A DNA stretch of 64,000 nt from Enterococcus moraviensis ATCC BAA-383 (GTDB lineage Bacteria > Bacillota > Bacilli > Lactobacillales > Enterococcaceae). Under the pieces are notes generated by a model. That model had not been told where the DNA came from and made no database searches. It worked only from the letters and a program-made list of their open reading frames with translations. Location of the stretch: positions 434,001 to 498,000 of the forward strand of contig NZ_ASWB01000003.1 in assembly GCF_000407445.1 (NCBI RefSeq), read 5' to 3'. This document shows, piece by piece, positions 37,271-47,080 of the stretch (the stretch's first letter is position 1; each line of letters opens with the position of its first letter). A program made the position numbers and the translations under genes.

Positions 37271-38305
37271 ATTATCAAACAAGCACTCAACAAAATTACA
37301 GCTATTTTCTTTATAATAGCTGTTTTTTCAATTTTCCCGACCAAACATTATGCTGAACAGTTTTCTGTTCGCACCCATCAGCCAGATAATCAACAAAATA
37401 AAGCCGTTTCTTATTTCGATTTGAAAACAGAACCTGGTCAAAACCAAACACTCTCTATCACAATTGAAAATAAGGAAGCAACAGATATCAAAGTAGACAT
37501 TCAAACTGATTCAGCAACAACTAGTGCCTTAGGGCTAGTTGACTACTCGAATAAGGAGAAGCTGCCTAAGGATGAATCGCTAAAGTACGATTTAAAAGAG
37601 TTGCTAACACCTGCTCAGACATCATATATCATACCTAAAAATTCTAAAATCGATGCTCAACTGACCTTACAAATGCCAAAACAAGCATTTACAGGGATAT
37701 TAGCTGGCGGTATCAGAATCACGCAAGCTGATACCACACAAACAGATGCAGTTAATAGCAAAATCGCTTATGAAATTGGTGTAATCATACGTGAAAAAGA
37801 TACTGTACTAGAGAAACAGCTCAATTATTTAGAATTGAAGCAACGTTCTGATTCGTTGAACCTTGTCTTTCAAAATCCAGTTAGTACCTTCATCAATGAC
37901 TTATCATTAAAAACAGAAATAACTAAAGGGGATGTGAAACAGAAAGTTTTTTCTGACGAAACAAAAAAATTACAGATGGCTCCGAATACGCAGCTTAATT
38001 TTCAAATCCCCACACCAGAAAATCTACCAGCAGGAACATACCAAATCAAGATTCATGCTTCTTCCGAAAAAAATAAATGGCATTGGACTTTCGATGATAC
38101 TTTCCATATTTCTAAACAAACGGCAAAAGTAAAAAAGAACACGGCACTAAAAAAACAGCCAACTTCACTCTTCATTTATATTTTAATAGGGATTCTTATT
38201 GTTATTTTACTTTTAATTGCCCTCCTTATTCTGTTAATAAAACAACACAAGTTAAAAAAAGAACACTTAAAGCGACGAAAAAAGAAAAAACGAATGAAAA
38301 AGTGA
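37271..38305 (+). CDS. DUF916/DUF3324 WxL-partner membrane protein (AUU start)
   Basis: A 344-residue cell-surface protein: signal peptide (KQALNKITAIFFIIAVFSIF), DUF916 (peptidoglycan-binding, YFDLKTEPGQNQTLSITIEN), DUF3324 (KIAYEIGVIIREKD), one membrane helix near residues 300-322 and a basic tail of the KKEHLKRRKKKK type. No ATG, GTG or TTG precedes the signal peptide in frame. The only plausible start is ATT at 37271, 6 bases after AAAGGAG; the first standard codon (TTG at 37421) would remove the whole signal peptide. Such proteins are thought to bridge WxL proteins to the cell wall. Confidence 0.85.
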   Translation: MIKQALNKITAIFFIIAVFSIFPTKHYAEQFSVRTHQPDNQQNKAVSYFDLKTEPGQNQTLSITIENKEATDIKVDIQTDSATTSALGLVDYSNKEKLPKDESLKYDLKELLTPAQTSYIIPKNSKIDAQLTLQMPKQAFTGILAGGIRITQADTTQTDAVNSKIAYEIGVIIREKDTVLEKQLNYLELKQRSDSLNLVFQNPVSTFINDLSLKTEITKGDVKQKVFSDETKKLQMAPNTQLNFQIPTPENLPAGTYQIKIHASSEKNKWHWTFDDTFHISKQTAKVKKNTALKKQPTSLFIYILIGILIVILLLIALLILLIKQHKLKKEHLKRRKKKKRMKK

Positions 38306-38376
38306 GCTTTCATCTTCCAGCCTAAAATTAGTTTATTGAATTGGACCAAACTCTCCCTTTTTCATTGCAAACAATT

Positions 38377-38405
38377 TTTCAAAAAAGTACAAAAAACAGT
38401 ATACA
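38377..38405 (+). promoter_or_regulatory. Promoter of the first DD-carboxypeptidase gene
   Basis: TTTCAA (38377-38382), 17-base spacer, TATACA (38400-38405). It lies inside the upstream open frame, which argues that translation starts downstream at 38455-38491. Confidence 0.45.
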
Positions 38406-38490
38406 CTCTGCCTATTTTTCAAGTAGAATAAAGTTGTTACTCAATTGTACTGATATGAGAAAAGTACTAACAATGAAGGGATTTAAATCT

Positions 38491-39939
38491 ATGTTCACAA
38501 GAAACACACCTTTAAAAATAATTAGTTGTCTTCTGCTGGCTGCTTGTATTTCATTCGGAAGTTTTATTCAAACAAGTTACGCTGAAGAAGACCTAATGGA
38601 TTTCGCAAAAGAAGCAGGCTATCCTATCAAAGAAGGGTATCAGCCAAAAGCATCCATCGTAATCGATGCTGAATCAGGACAAATTTTATGGGCAGATCAA
38701 CCTGATTTAGCTTGGCATCCTGCAAGCATCGCTAAAATCATGACCATGTATTTAGCTTTTGAAGCGATGGAACAAGGCAAATTTACTTTAGATACAACCG
38801 TTGTGGCAAATGAAAAATATGTCAATATTTCTCAAATTTATGCACTTAGCAATAATAAAATCACGCTTGGCATTGATTATCCCGTACGCGATTTGCTTTC
38901 AATGATGATCGTTCCTTCATCCAATGTAGCAACTTTAATGGTCGCTAATCTTGTGTCCGATAATGATGAAGCAGCATTTATTCATAAAATGAATGAAAAA
39001 GCGGCAGAATTAGGAATGACGAATACAACTTACTATAATAGTAGCGGTGCACAAGTGAGCGCATTCGAAGGGTTTTATCAACCAGAAGGGATCGATCCAA
39101 ATGGTGATAACTTATCAACTGCGAGGGATTTAGCTATTTTGGCGTATAACTTAATTAAAAAATATCCTGATGTTTTAACCTATACTAGTCAGCCAGTTGT
39201 TACGACGATGAAAGATACTCCTTATGCCGAAACGTTTGAAACCTATAATTATTCACTCCCAGGCGCTAAATATGGCTACGATGGGGTTGACGGTTTAAAA
39301 ACTGGTTCAAGTCCATCTGGCGGATTCAACTATATCGCAACTGCTAAAAAAGGCGATGTGAGACTGATAGAAGTAATCTTAGGAGTAGGCGATTGGTCAG
39401 ATCAGGAAGGCGAATATGAACGCCACTTAGCTGGAAATGCCATTTTAGATCACGCCTTTTCTACTTATGAATATAAAAAATTACTTTCAAAAGGCCCCAA
39501 TACGATTAATCAAGAAAACATAATTTTAGACGAAGATTTTTATGGGTTTGTAAAACAGAATAGTGGACCTCGCTTTGCTTTGTCAAATGGGCAATTGACA
39601 TTAGACAATGAGCTCGGTCAGGTGTCTCCAAATATCCCAGCTCAAAGTGTTCGCTATCAACAATCAGATCAAAAATCAGCTGATACTCAGACAGATAAAC
39701 AAGCTAAACAAAAGAAGACTCAACAGGCTCCTACAGAAAAAAGAGGCCATAATTACTTATTAAGTGGTAGTTTAGCAGCTTTAGGTATACTACTAATCGC
39801 TTTTTCAAGGTTATTTAGAAAACGTATTTCTGGCGTGAGACGTGGCAGTCGAAAAACCTCTACGACCACATCACGTCTATTATGTACTTTAGGTGCTTTG
39901 TTCATTCTTTCAGCCATCATCGTAATTATCTTCTTATAG
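38491..39939 (+). CDS. D-alanyl-D-alanine carboxypeptidase, paralogue 1
   Basis: A 482-residue PBP5/DacA-type serine peptidase that trims pentapeptide stems of peptidoglycan. Signal peptide ends TSYAEED; catalytic SxxK in HPASIAKIM, SxN in VPSSNVA, KTG in GLKTGSSPSGG. The C-terminus has two membrane helices rather than the amphipathic anchor of PBP5. I chose ATG at 38491 (AAGGG upstream, typical signal peptide); the frame is open to 38341 but that part precedes or spans the likely promoter. Over 60 percent of motif-bearing segments are shared with the copy at 47081. Downstream of the WxL pair. Confidence 0.88.
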   Translation: MFTRNTPLKIISCLLLAACISFGSFIQTSYAEEDLMDFAKEAGYPIKEGYQPKASIVIDAESGQILWADQPDLAWHPASIAKIMTMYLAFEAMEQGKFTLDTTVVANEKYVNISQIYALSNNKITLGIDYPVRDLLSMMIVPSSNVATLMVANLVSDNDEAAFIHKMNEKAAELGMTNTTYYNSSGAQVSAFEGFYQPEGIDPNGDNLSTARDLAILAYNLIKKYPDVLTYTSQPVVTTMKDTPYAETFETYNYSLPGAKYGYDGVDGLKTGSSPSGGFNYIATAKKGDVRLIEVILGVGDWSDQEGEYERHLAGNAILDHAFSTYEYKKLLSKGPNTINQENIILDEDFYGFVKQNSGPRFALSNGQLTLDNELGQVSPNIPAQSVRYQQSDQKSADTQTDKQAKQKKTQQAPTEKRGHNYLLSGSLAALGILLIAFSRLFRKRISGVRRGSRKTSTTTSRLLCTLGALFILSAIIVIIFL

Positions 39940-39977
39940 AAAAAGAAAGAGAGTTTATCCCACTCTCTTTCTTTTTT
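39940..39977. terminator. Bidirectional terminator
   Basis: Arms AAAAAGAAAGAGAGT and ACTCTCTTTCTTTTTT with loop TTATCCC, between the converging carboxypeptidase and 95-residue unknown genes. Confidence 0.9.
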
Positions 39978-39987
39978 ATTCATTCTT

Positions 39988-40275
39988 TTAAAAGCCCATA
40001 TTTGATAACGTGTTTACAACACCCATGATTTCATCATGTCGTTTTATTTTTTTATCTACAGGACCATCGACTTCTTCTACATCCACTCGGACGACAAAAC
40101 GACGATTCAATGCCACAAATGTATCTTCATTTACGCGAATATTTAACACATCATCTGTAAATGAAGCACAAGCATCTTCCCAAACATCAAAAGGTTCTTT
40201 ATCTGAGATAATTTCTCTTTTCACAACTGATTTTCCACTTAATTCATGAAATGTAACATCATAATATTTTGACAT
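39988..40275 (-). CDS. Uncharacterised 95-residue protein
   Basis: I do not recognise this family. The sequence is acidic and soluble, with no signal or membrane segment; it alternates predicted strands (YYDVTFHEL, FVALNRRFVVRVDVEEV) and ends in a short helix (HDEIMGVVNTLSNMGF), compatible with a small beta-sheet domain. The start ATG has GAGGTG upstream. It stands 70 bases after yicC on the same strand and has its own terminator, so it may be a late operon member. Confidence 0.7.
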   Translation of the reverse strand: MSKYYDVTFHELSGKSVVKREIISDKEPFDVWEDACASFTDDVLNIRVNEDTFVALNRRFVVRVDVEEVDGPVDKKIKRHDEIMGVVNTLSNMGF

Positions 40276-40345
40276 ACTTATTCACCTCTGTACTTTCTTC
40301 TCTTTTATTATATCTTTAAAACTTAGAATCACAAACTATTTATTA

Positions 40346-41230
40346 TTATTCAACATTTTGGATTTGCTCACGAATTTTTTCTAGGATTGTTTTCATCTGT
40401 ACAACAATGTTCTTGATTTCGATTGGACTTGACTTTGAACCGATCGTGTTCACTTCACGATTCATTTCTTGAATCAAGAAATCTAATTCACGGCCAACTG
40501 GTTCTAATTGGTTCAATAGTTCTTGTAATTTTTCCACATGAATCGCTAGACGATCTAGTTCCTCGTGAATATCTCCTTTTTCAAGTAAAATCGCCAATTC
40601 TGTCAACAAGCGGGTTTCGTCAACTTGACTACCTAACCAATCATTTAAGCGTATTTCAAATTTTTCCCGATAGTCTTTTTCATAAATCTCAACAAAACTT
40701 GCCAACTCAGTTACTAACGCAATGAAATCTTGGCTATAAGTAGTCATCACTTGCTGAATTTTTTGACCCTCTTGTAATCGACTTGCATCCACCCGTTCGA
40801 TTGCTTTTCTTACAACTTCTAAAATCAATACGCCAAAGGTCTCGTCGGCTTCTTGTTTTTCTGTAACCTCAACATAATCTGAATTGTTCAACAGTTGATT
40901 GATGTTTTTAGCAGGATCAAATTGAGCTTCTGGATAATGTACAGATAGTTCTTGTTGAACCTCTTCTAACAATTGATGAATCAACCCCCAATGAACCTCC
41001 ACCTCTTTATTGCCGCTACCTGTTTGCTTGATCGTGATATAGGCTTCGACACGTCCGCGTTGTAGCGTTTCTTTCATTAATTGACGAATCGCCATTTCGT
41101 AAGGATTCACTTCTTTTGGCATACGTAACTGAATATCTAAAAAACGTTGATTGACGCTTTTGATCTCAACGTCGATTTGATAGGTATCATTTAAAAATGA
41201 TTCTTTCCCAAAACCAGTCATACTTTTCAT
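40346..41230 (-). CDS. yicC: YicC-family endoribonuclease-like protein
   Basis: A 294-residue YicC/YloC protein: N-terminal KSMTGFGKESF, VEIKSVNQRFLDIQLRMP, and the C-terminal DUF1732 segment ending in GRELDFLIQEMNREVNTIGS-type sequence and IVVQMKTILEKIREQIQN. E. coli YicC has RNase activity and takes part in stationary-phase survival; the role in Gram-positives is less clear. In many Firmicutes it precedes gmk, but here gmk lies about 5 kb away, so WxL and peptidase genes now separate them. Confidence 0.92.
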   Translation of the reverse strand: MKSMTGFGKESFLNDTYQIDVEIKSVNQRFLDIQLRMPKEVNPYEMAIRQLMKETLQRGRVEAYITIKQTGSGNKEVEVHWGLIHQLLEEVQQELSVHYPEAQFDPAKNINQLLNNSDYVEVTEKQEADETFGVLILEVVRKAIERVDASRLQEGQKIQQVMTTYSQDFIALVTELASFVEIYEKDYREKFEIRLNDWLGSQVDETRLLTELAILLEKGDIHEELDRLAIHVEKLQELLNQLEPVGRELDFLIQEMNREVNTIGSKSSPIEIKNIVVQMKTILEKIREQIQNVE

Positions 41231-41246
41231 TGACAGGGTGTCCTCT

Positions 41247-41465
41247 CTACATAGATTTTATTGCATTCGATAGAATTTCAAATTCTTCATTTGTTAATGT
41301 GATCCCTTTGCCCATTTTTTCGTGATCCGCAGACCAATCTCTTAAATCAAATTTTGGCGGACGACCATTCCAACTAACTAGGTTAAATTCTTTGCGCCAT
41401 CCCTTTCCGTTATCTGATAATACAGCAATTTCTTCTACGATTTCATATGAAAATTCTTGTGCCAT
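41247..41465 (-). CDS. YdbC/PC4-like nucleic-acid-binding protein
   Basis: A 72-residue protein matching the PC4-like YdbC family, whose Lactococcus member binds single-stranded DNA: FSYEIVEEIAVLSDNGKGWR, FNLVSWNGRPPKFDLRDW, and a closing helix LTNEEFEILSNAIKSM. It starts on the last base of the patatin stop codon (TAATG) and precedes yicC by 16 bases, implying translational coupling in one operon. Confidence 0.85.
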   Translation of the reverse strand: MAQEFSYEIVEEIAVLSDNGKGWRKEFNLVSWNGRPPKFDLRDWSADHEKMGKGITLTNEEFEILSNAIKSM

Positions 41466-43159
41466 TATTCATTCGCTCCTTCTTGTATAAACTCTTTCAT
41501 TAAAATTTGTAATGCTTGAACTGGTAATTTATCCAGGAAAAACATCAGCCGTTGTGGTTTTTCTATTCTATCTGCTTCAAGTACATTGTTCATCAGTATC
41601 AGCTGTTGTTTATCCGAAAGTAAAAAGTAATCTTCGTAATACTTCTTCAACCACTCTTGAATAGAAATCATTCCGATTGCCTCAACCAAATCAGGTTTCA
41701 TTTCTTCACTCTTTCGTAAAATCCCTACTAATTCGTTGATGTTATAAAGCTTAGAAGCAGAAATGTCTTGGCTTTTTGCCAGCAACTCCACTAAAACTAA
41801 ACCGATGTTTTCAGTATACACCCTGTCTTTATAAACTTTACGCAATTTTTTGCAGATTTTATTTTGTTTTTCAGTAGTATTTCCTATTTTTAATTGATAC
41901 GTCTCTTCAACAAAGGTAAAAAATTCCTGTTGAAATGCCTCTACACTACTCATTGTTTCATCAAATGTGTACCAATAACCAACGTACTTTTTACTGAGTG
42001 CTTTCATTGTTTCTAAATACCCTAATTGAATATTCTTTGCTGAACGAATACCATCGAACAACAAGACTGCGCCCATTGTCCAAGGTGTTTGTAATGTTAG
42101 ACAGCTCACCATTGCGGGTATTTTGGTTGCTTTAGTGATTCCCGGCCCTTTCACATCTACAATAATACATTCTGTTGCATCTTTACGTAATGCAAGATCA
42201 ACTGGAATATTATTTCGATATCCACCATCTACATAGTATTTATTCGCAATTTTCGTTGCTGCCATGGCTGGAAAAAAGGAGGCAGAAGCGAGCAACCAGC
42301 TTTGCCATTGATCACGCTGACACTCGTTAAAATGAATATTTTTTTCTTGCATACTTGGTAATTCTGTAGCAACCAAATAGAAATCGGTGGTCACTGCCGC
42401 CATTTTTTCTTGTGAGAATGTATCACGAATCAAAGATTGTAAAGGTTGTGTGGAAACACCCATCGATTGAATTGCACTTAGCGTAAACGAACCAATTTGA
42501 CTCACCATTCCGCCTAAAGTATCACTCGATGCTACAGTTGTGGGAAAAGACAAAATTTTCTGCGTATCGATTTTTTCCCACATATTTCTAGCCGCTTCAA
42601 AATCATCTTGTAAAATCAACGCACCATTTAGCGCACCAACTGATGTTCCTGTAATGATTTCGATTGGGATCGCTAGCTCTTTTAATGCTTGCCAGACACC
42701 GATTTGATAAGCACCACGTGCCCCTCCGCCACCTAAAACTAAGCCCGTATGATACGCTAAGTTTTTGACAGCTGTTTTATCTTCTTTTATTACGTAATCA
42801 TGTTTTAGAAAAACTTCTTGTAAATGTAAATTAAGCGCTTGGGGAAACGAAAAAATCACCCTAGACTGAAACGTTTGCTTAAAAAATCGATCAATTGCTA
42901 AAAAGACAATAGACCAGCTTGTTTTGCTAGTTTCTTGGATCAATACGTTCGTTACATTCCCTGCTTCCACGCTTAAAAATAAATAGGGCGTTTTCCCTTT
43001 ATAAATCACATAGGCCGTACCACTGTTACCCCGTACATTTTTACTGAATACTTGCCTCGCTATCGTATGTGTCTCGTAAAACGGTAGCAATTGAATACTT
43101 TTAGATAATTGGTGTGAAAGTTTAGACCACTCTGAAGCAACCAGTTGTTCACTTCTCAT
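41465..43159 (-). CDS. Patatin-like phospholipase family protein
   Basis: A 564-residue protein. An N-terminal part of about 135 residues is not recognised. The patatin lipase domain follows: oxyanion-hole [12 protein letters not shown], nucleophile GTSVG and catalytic Asp in [12 protein letters not shown]-terminal helical region of about 200 residues is also unassigned. No signal peptide, so a cytoplasmic or membrane-peripheral acyl hydrolase is likely; the substrate is unknown. ATG at 43159 follows GGAGGTG by 7 bases, so the ATG at 43174, which contains the ribosome site, is rejected. Divergent from the Hsp70 operon. Confidence 0.88.
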   Translation of the reverse strand: MRSEQLVASEWSKLSHQLSKSIQLLPFYETHTIARQVFSKNVRGNSGTAYVIYKGKTPYLFLSVEAGNVTNVLIQETSKTSWSIVFLAIDRFFKQTFQSRVIFSFPQALNLHLQEVFLKHDYVIKEDKTAVKNLAYHTGLVLGGGGARGAYQIGVWQALKELAIPIEIITGTSVGALNGALILQDDFEAARNMWEKIDTQKILSFPTTVASSDTLGGMVSQIGSFTLSAIQSMGVSTQPLQSLIRDTFSQEKMAAVTTDFYLVATELPSMQEKNIHFNECQRDQWQSWLLASASFFPAMAATKIANKYYVDGGYRNNIPVDLALRKDATECIIVDVKGPGITKATKIPAMVSCLTLQTPWTMGAVLLFDGIRSAKNIQLGYLETMKALSKKYVGYWYTFDETMSSVEAFQQEFFTFVEETYQLKIGNTTEKQNKICKKLRKVYKDRVYTENIGLVLVELLAKSQDISASKLYNINELVGILRKSEEMKPDLVEAIGMISIQEWLKKYYEDYFLLSDKQQLILMNNVLEADRIEKPQRLMFFLDKLPVQALQILMKEFIQEGANE

Positions 43160-43320
43160 TCCAAACACCTCCATCAGTTAAAGTATACCAAAATTTCTTA
43201 AAATTTACTTTTTATTAAATAAAGAAAAAAAGAACCTTTTGATTTCCCTTTTAACGTAGAATAATAATGGTATACTTTTTATTATAATTATATAGAAGTT
43301 GGTTAATAAAGGAGAAGAAT

Positions 43321-45009
43321 ATGGGAATAATTGGGATTGATTTAGGAACATCAAATAGTTTGGTGTCATTTTGGGATGGAGAAGCCGTCCAATTGATCAA
43401 AAATCAATTTGGTCAAACACTCACACCCTCTGTTGTTGGTATCGATGATAATGGGGATATTTTGATTGGAGCAATCGCTAAAGAACGACTGATCAGTCAT
43501 CCACAGCTAACTGCTGCAACCTTTAAACGATTTATGGGAACCGATAAACAGTATGATTTAGGAGAACATACTTTCACACCTGTGGAATTATCTTCTCTAG
43601 TCTTACGTAGTTTAAAAGAGGATGCCGAAGCCTTTTTGAAGCAGCCTTGTACGGAAGTGGTGATCAGTGTCCCTGCCTATTTTAATAATGTCCAGCGAGA
43701 AGCAACAGTAGAAGCAGCAAAATTAGCAGGTTTGACCGTACAAAATTTAATTAGTGAACCCACTGCTGCCGCAATGGCATATGGTTTCCATAAAGAAGCG
43801 GATCAATCGATTTTAGTCGTAGACTTGGGTGGTGGAACTTTCGACGTATCCTTACTCGAAATGTTTGACGGTATCATGCAAGTTGAAGCAATATCTGGTG
43901 ATAATCACTTAGGCGGTGAAGATTTTACCCACGTTATTGTGCGAGATTGTCTAAGCGAACATAAACTGACCGGCACTGTTTTATCTGCCACAACACAGTC
44001 AGTTTTATATCAAAAAGCGGAATTATTAAAACATGCCCTGACGACACAAGAAGCAGGTTCATTTGAATTTGATTGGGAAGAACATACCTATTCTTATCAA
44101 TTGAATCAAGAGCAATACAAGGTTCTTTGTGAACCATTGCTAGCAAGAATGAGACAACCGATTGGGCGTGTTTTAAACGATGGACAAATCACGATCCAAG
44201 ATATCGATCAAGTCATTTTGATTGGTGGCGCTACGAAAAATTCAATCGTCCGCAACTATTTTGCCCGCTTGTTAAAAACCATCCCTTATACACAAATCAA
44301 CCCTGATGAAGCGGTTGGTCATGGTGCAGGTATCCAAGCAGCATTAAAACAAGACCGTTCTATGGTCAATGAAATGATTTTAACAGATGTTTGTGCCCAC
44401 ACATTGGGCGTTGATTCTGTCAGTCAAACAAGTACCGGCTATATTGAAGGTGTTTTTTCTCCGATTATTGAGCGAAACACTACGATTCCTGTTAGTAAAA
44501 TGAAAACTTTTTATACACTAAGAGACAACCAAGAACATGTGAATTTCGCTATTTATCAAGGTGAAAATCCAATGGCCAAAGATAATTTAAAAATTGGCGA
44601 ATTGGAGATCAAGATTCCACGAGCACCAGAAAATACACCGATTGATTGTCGTTTTACTTATGACTCAAATGGTCTTTTGGAAGTTATTGTCACTGATCAA
44701 AGTGGTCATTCTAAACAGCTGATTATTGAAAGTGCACCAGGAAAACTGACTTCTGAGCAAATGGAAGAGAGTTTCGCAAAATTAAATGCACTAAAAGTTC
44801 ATCCGCGAGACCGCGCTGAAAATCGTTTATTACTTGCTCGCTTAGAAAGACTTTATGCAGAAACGACTGGATTACAACGCGAACAAATCCAAGCTTTATT
44901 ATTTCATTTTAGAAGCGTCTTAGAAAAACAAGAAGAGATTTTAACAAAAAGAACCGCTGCAGACGTTACCCAGCAATTAAATGAACTTGAAAAAGACTTG
45001 TGGCTATGA
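43321..45009 (+). CDS. hscC: HscC-type Hsp70 chaperone
   Basis: A 562-residue Hsp70 relative with an intact ATPase domain: GIDLGTSNSLVSFW, VVISVPAYFNNVQR, VVDLGGGTFDVSLLE and LIGGATKNSIVRN. It is shorter than DnaK (about 610) and lacks most of the C-terminal lid. Segments such as FSPIIERNTTIPVSKMKTF and YQGENPMAKDNLKIGE place it with E. coli HscC (Hsp62) and not with DnaK. HscC works with membrane J-proteins DjlB/DjlC in E. coli. Here the next gene, overlapping by four bases, encodes a membrane J-like protein, so the pairing is conserved. Confidence 0.88.
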   Translation: MGIIGIDLGTSNSLVSFWDGEAVQLIKNQFGQTLTPSVVGIDDNGDILIGAIAKERLISHPQLTAATFKRFMGTDKQYDLGEHTFTPVELSSLVLRSLKEDAEAFLKQPCTEVVISVPAYFNNVQREATVEAAKLAGLTVQNLISEPTAAAMAYGFHKEADQSILVVDLGGGTFDVSLLEMFDGIMQVEAISGDNHLGGEDFTHVIVRDCLSEHKLTGTVLSATTQSVLYQKAELLKHALTTQEAGSFEFDWEEHTYSYQLNQEQYKVLCEPLLARMRQPIGRVLNDGQITIQDIDQVILIGGATKNSIVRNYFARLLKTIPYTQINPDEAVGHGAGIQAALKQDRSMVNEMILTDVCAHTLGVDSVSQTSTGYIEGVFSPIIERNTTIPVSKMKTFYTLRDNQEHVNFAIYQGENPMAKDNLKIGELEIKIPRAPENTPIDCRFTYDSNGLLEVIVTDQSGHSKQLIIESAPGKLTSEQMEESFAKLNALKVHPRDRAENRLLLARLERLYAETTGLQREQIQALLFHFRSVLEKQEEILTKRTAADVTQQLNELEKDLWL

Positions 45010-47063
45010 ATCCTTGGCAACTATTAGGAATCACAGCAACTTCAAATAAACGTGCAATCAAACAAGCCTACGCTACTAAACTTAAACTGCTTGTACCTGA
45101 TGAACAACCCGAAGAGTTTCAGCGTTTAAAAACAGCATTTGATTTAGCGTTGACTTTGGCAAAAAACGATAGTTTAATAGAAGATGATGCGTACAATTTA
45201 TTTGCTGATATGTCTGATTCTTTTGAATCAGTTGCTCCCTCTATAGAGGATGATATGTACAATCATGAAGGACTTGTTTTCCCCGCTTCCCAAACAAAAA
45301 GCTCCTTTTCCGATGCGCTACAACAAATAATACGCTATGAGAATTATTTTGGAAATCTAGCTGTTTGGGAGAAATTAGTTGCCTCGATTAATGAATGGTC
45401 TATTGATGAATATATGCAAAATACGTATACGATTCAATTATTCTTGGTGGAAAACTATTCCTGTTTAGCGAGAGAAATCATTCGTTTCTTATTTAAAACA
45501 TTTGATTTAACTAATTTAACGGATCATATTGGACAAGAACTCTTTGTTTCGAGTACATTTCTCTATTTAAAAAAAACAATTTATACTGTACCGCCCTTTT
45601 CTTTTCAACTTGCAGAAACTATTCCTGCCAACCTACGAAAACAGTATTTTACTTTACGTTTTGACATTTATCAGCTAATTGCGCAAAAACAAGGTTTCGC
45701 TGTAAATATTGAAGACCTGATAGCAAAATGTGCGGATCTATTTGCTGAGGATAGTGAACTTTGGAATCTTAAAATGATCGATTGGCTAGATAAGACAAAT
45801 GGCTTGGTGGATACTTATGAATCTAAAGAATTAGTTGAAGATTTCATTACCCGTACGCAAACGATGAATGACAATCCCACAACCACTTTCTTGATTGCGT
45901 ACTTCCAATTAGTAAAGGGTGACGCTAAAGATGATTCGATTTTCAATTGGAACAAAGAACAACTGACTCTCCCCGATGAATTATTTATTCTGATACTGGG
46001 TTCTATTTTCTTTCACAAAAAGGACTTTGTTCCTGCATTCAACCTCTGGAAACAACTCAGCTTGTCCAGGAAAATTGCCTTAAAAAAACAATTAGAGGAC
46101 ATCTCTCGTCATCTGCCTAGACAGGAAAAAAAGGAATATAGACAGATTAAGAAAGAAATTCGAAACGTTCAAAAGAAAAAGCATCCCGTTCTGTTGGCTC
46201 TTATGCAATTTTTTACTTTTCCAGTGATCATTGTCGCGTTTGCATTCCTTAGTAATGGAACATCTGATAACCATCTCCCTGATGAAACATTATCAGCGTC
46301 ACAAGAGCACTATATGGAAGAGTTCAGCGAAACGAAACAACTCTACGATGGTCCTTTAGAAGAACAATTCGTTTATTATTTTTATGCCTCCAATGATCCT
46401 GAAGGCAAGCAATTATTTATTGATTCAACGGTTTATAATGATCAATTGAAAGAACGTTTAGAACATTATGTATACCAAGACACAAACAAGTACAGTGACA
46501 TGTCTGCATTTAAATTCAAATCTGATGCGTTGAGCGATTCCGAAAACCAAAAAATTGCCGTTTACTACAAGGATGAATTCCTATGTATTTTGGTATTTGG
46601 GAAGTATAAAGTTCTTTTGGATGATATCTATGGAGATCAATGGCAACCACTTTCTGATGCGCAATTGGAAAGCATGTCTCGTTCCATACGCATAAATCCA
46701 GAAAGTACTACGACAATTTTTCTGAGAAAATTCCTATTTTCTGACAACAAACAACAAAATCTGTTAGAATACACTGACTACCTTTCAGAAAATATGAAAA
46801 TAGTAATAGAAAACAACTTAAATGCACCCATTCCTGTAAATATGGAAAAAGGCTATCTATATCTCGTACGCGAACCCCAGGTGAAAATGATTGTTTCTGA
46901 TTTAAATAAGAATGAAGAAAAATTGATTCTTACTTTTGATGAATCAGGCAGATTGGCACATGTTTTCGGCCCAAACTGGGAAGAAGTCGACGAAGAGATG
47001 ATTCATTACTCCAATAGAGAAGCTTTTAAAAATATTTCTACTTTACTAGAAGAACCTGATTAA
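45006..47063 (+). CDS. Membrane J-domain-like protein (DjlC-type partner of HscC)
   Basis: A 685-residue protein. Residues 1-60 form a J-like domain (NPWQLLGITATSNKRAIKQ, then PEEFQRLKTAFDLAL), but the HPD tripeptide is VPD: the His is replaced by Val. A helical cytoplasmic region follows to about 390, then one membrane helix (LLALMQFFTFPVIIVAFAFL, about 395-415) and an acidic extracellular part of about 265 residues with no recognised domain. Its ATG overlaps the hscC stop (ATGA), so the two are translationally coupled. The expected role is to recruit the Hsp70 to the membrane; the His loss questions ATPase stimulation. Confidence 0.82.
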   Translation: MNPWQLLGITATSNKRAIKQAYATKLKLLVPDEQPEEFQRLKTAFDLALTLAKNDSLIEDDAYNLFADMSDSFESVAPSIEDDMYNHEGLVFPASQTKSSFSDALQQIIRYENYFGNLAVWEKLVASINEWSIDEYMQNTYTIQLFLVENYSCLAREIIRFLFKTFDLTNLTDHIGQELFVSSTFLYLKKTIYTVPPFSFQLAETIPANLRKQYFTLRFDIYQLIAQKQGFAVNIEDLIAKCADLFAEDSELWNLKMIDWLDKTNGLVDTYESKELVEDFITRTQTMNDNPTTTFLIAYFQLVKGDAKDDSIFNWNKEQLTLPDELFILILGSIFFHKKDFVPAFNLWKQLSLSRKIALKKQLEDISRHLPRQEKKEYRQIKKEIRNVQKKKHPVLLALMQFFTFPVIIVAFAFLSNGTSDNHLPDETLSASQEHYMEEFSETKQLYDGPLEEQFVYYFYASNDPEGKQLFIDSTVYNDQLKERLEHYVYQDTNKYSDMSAFKFKSDALSDSENQKIAVYYKDEFLCILVFGKYKVLLDDIYGDQWQPLSDAQLESMSRSIRINPESTTTIFLRKFLFSDNKQQNLLEYTDYLSENMKIVIENNLNAPIPVNMEKGYLYLVREPQVKMIVSDLNKNEEKLILTFDESGRLAHVFGPNWEEVDEEMIHYSNREAFKNISTLLEEPD

Positions 47064-47080
47064 TCACAAAGGATGTTTAT

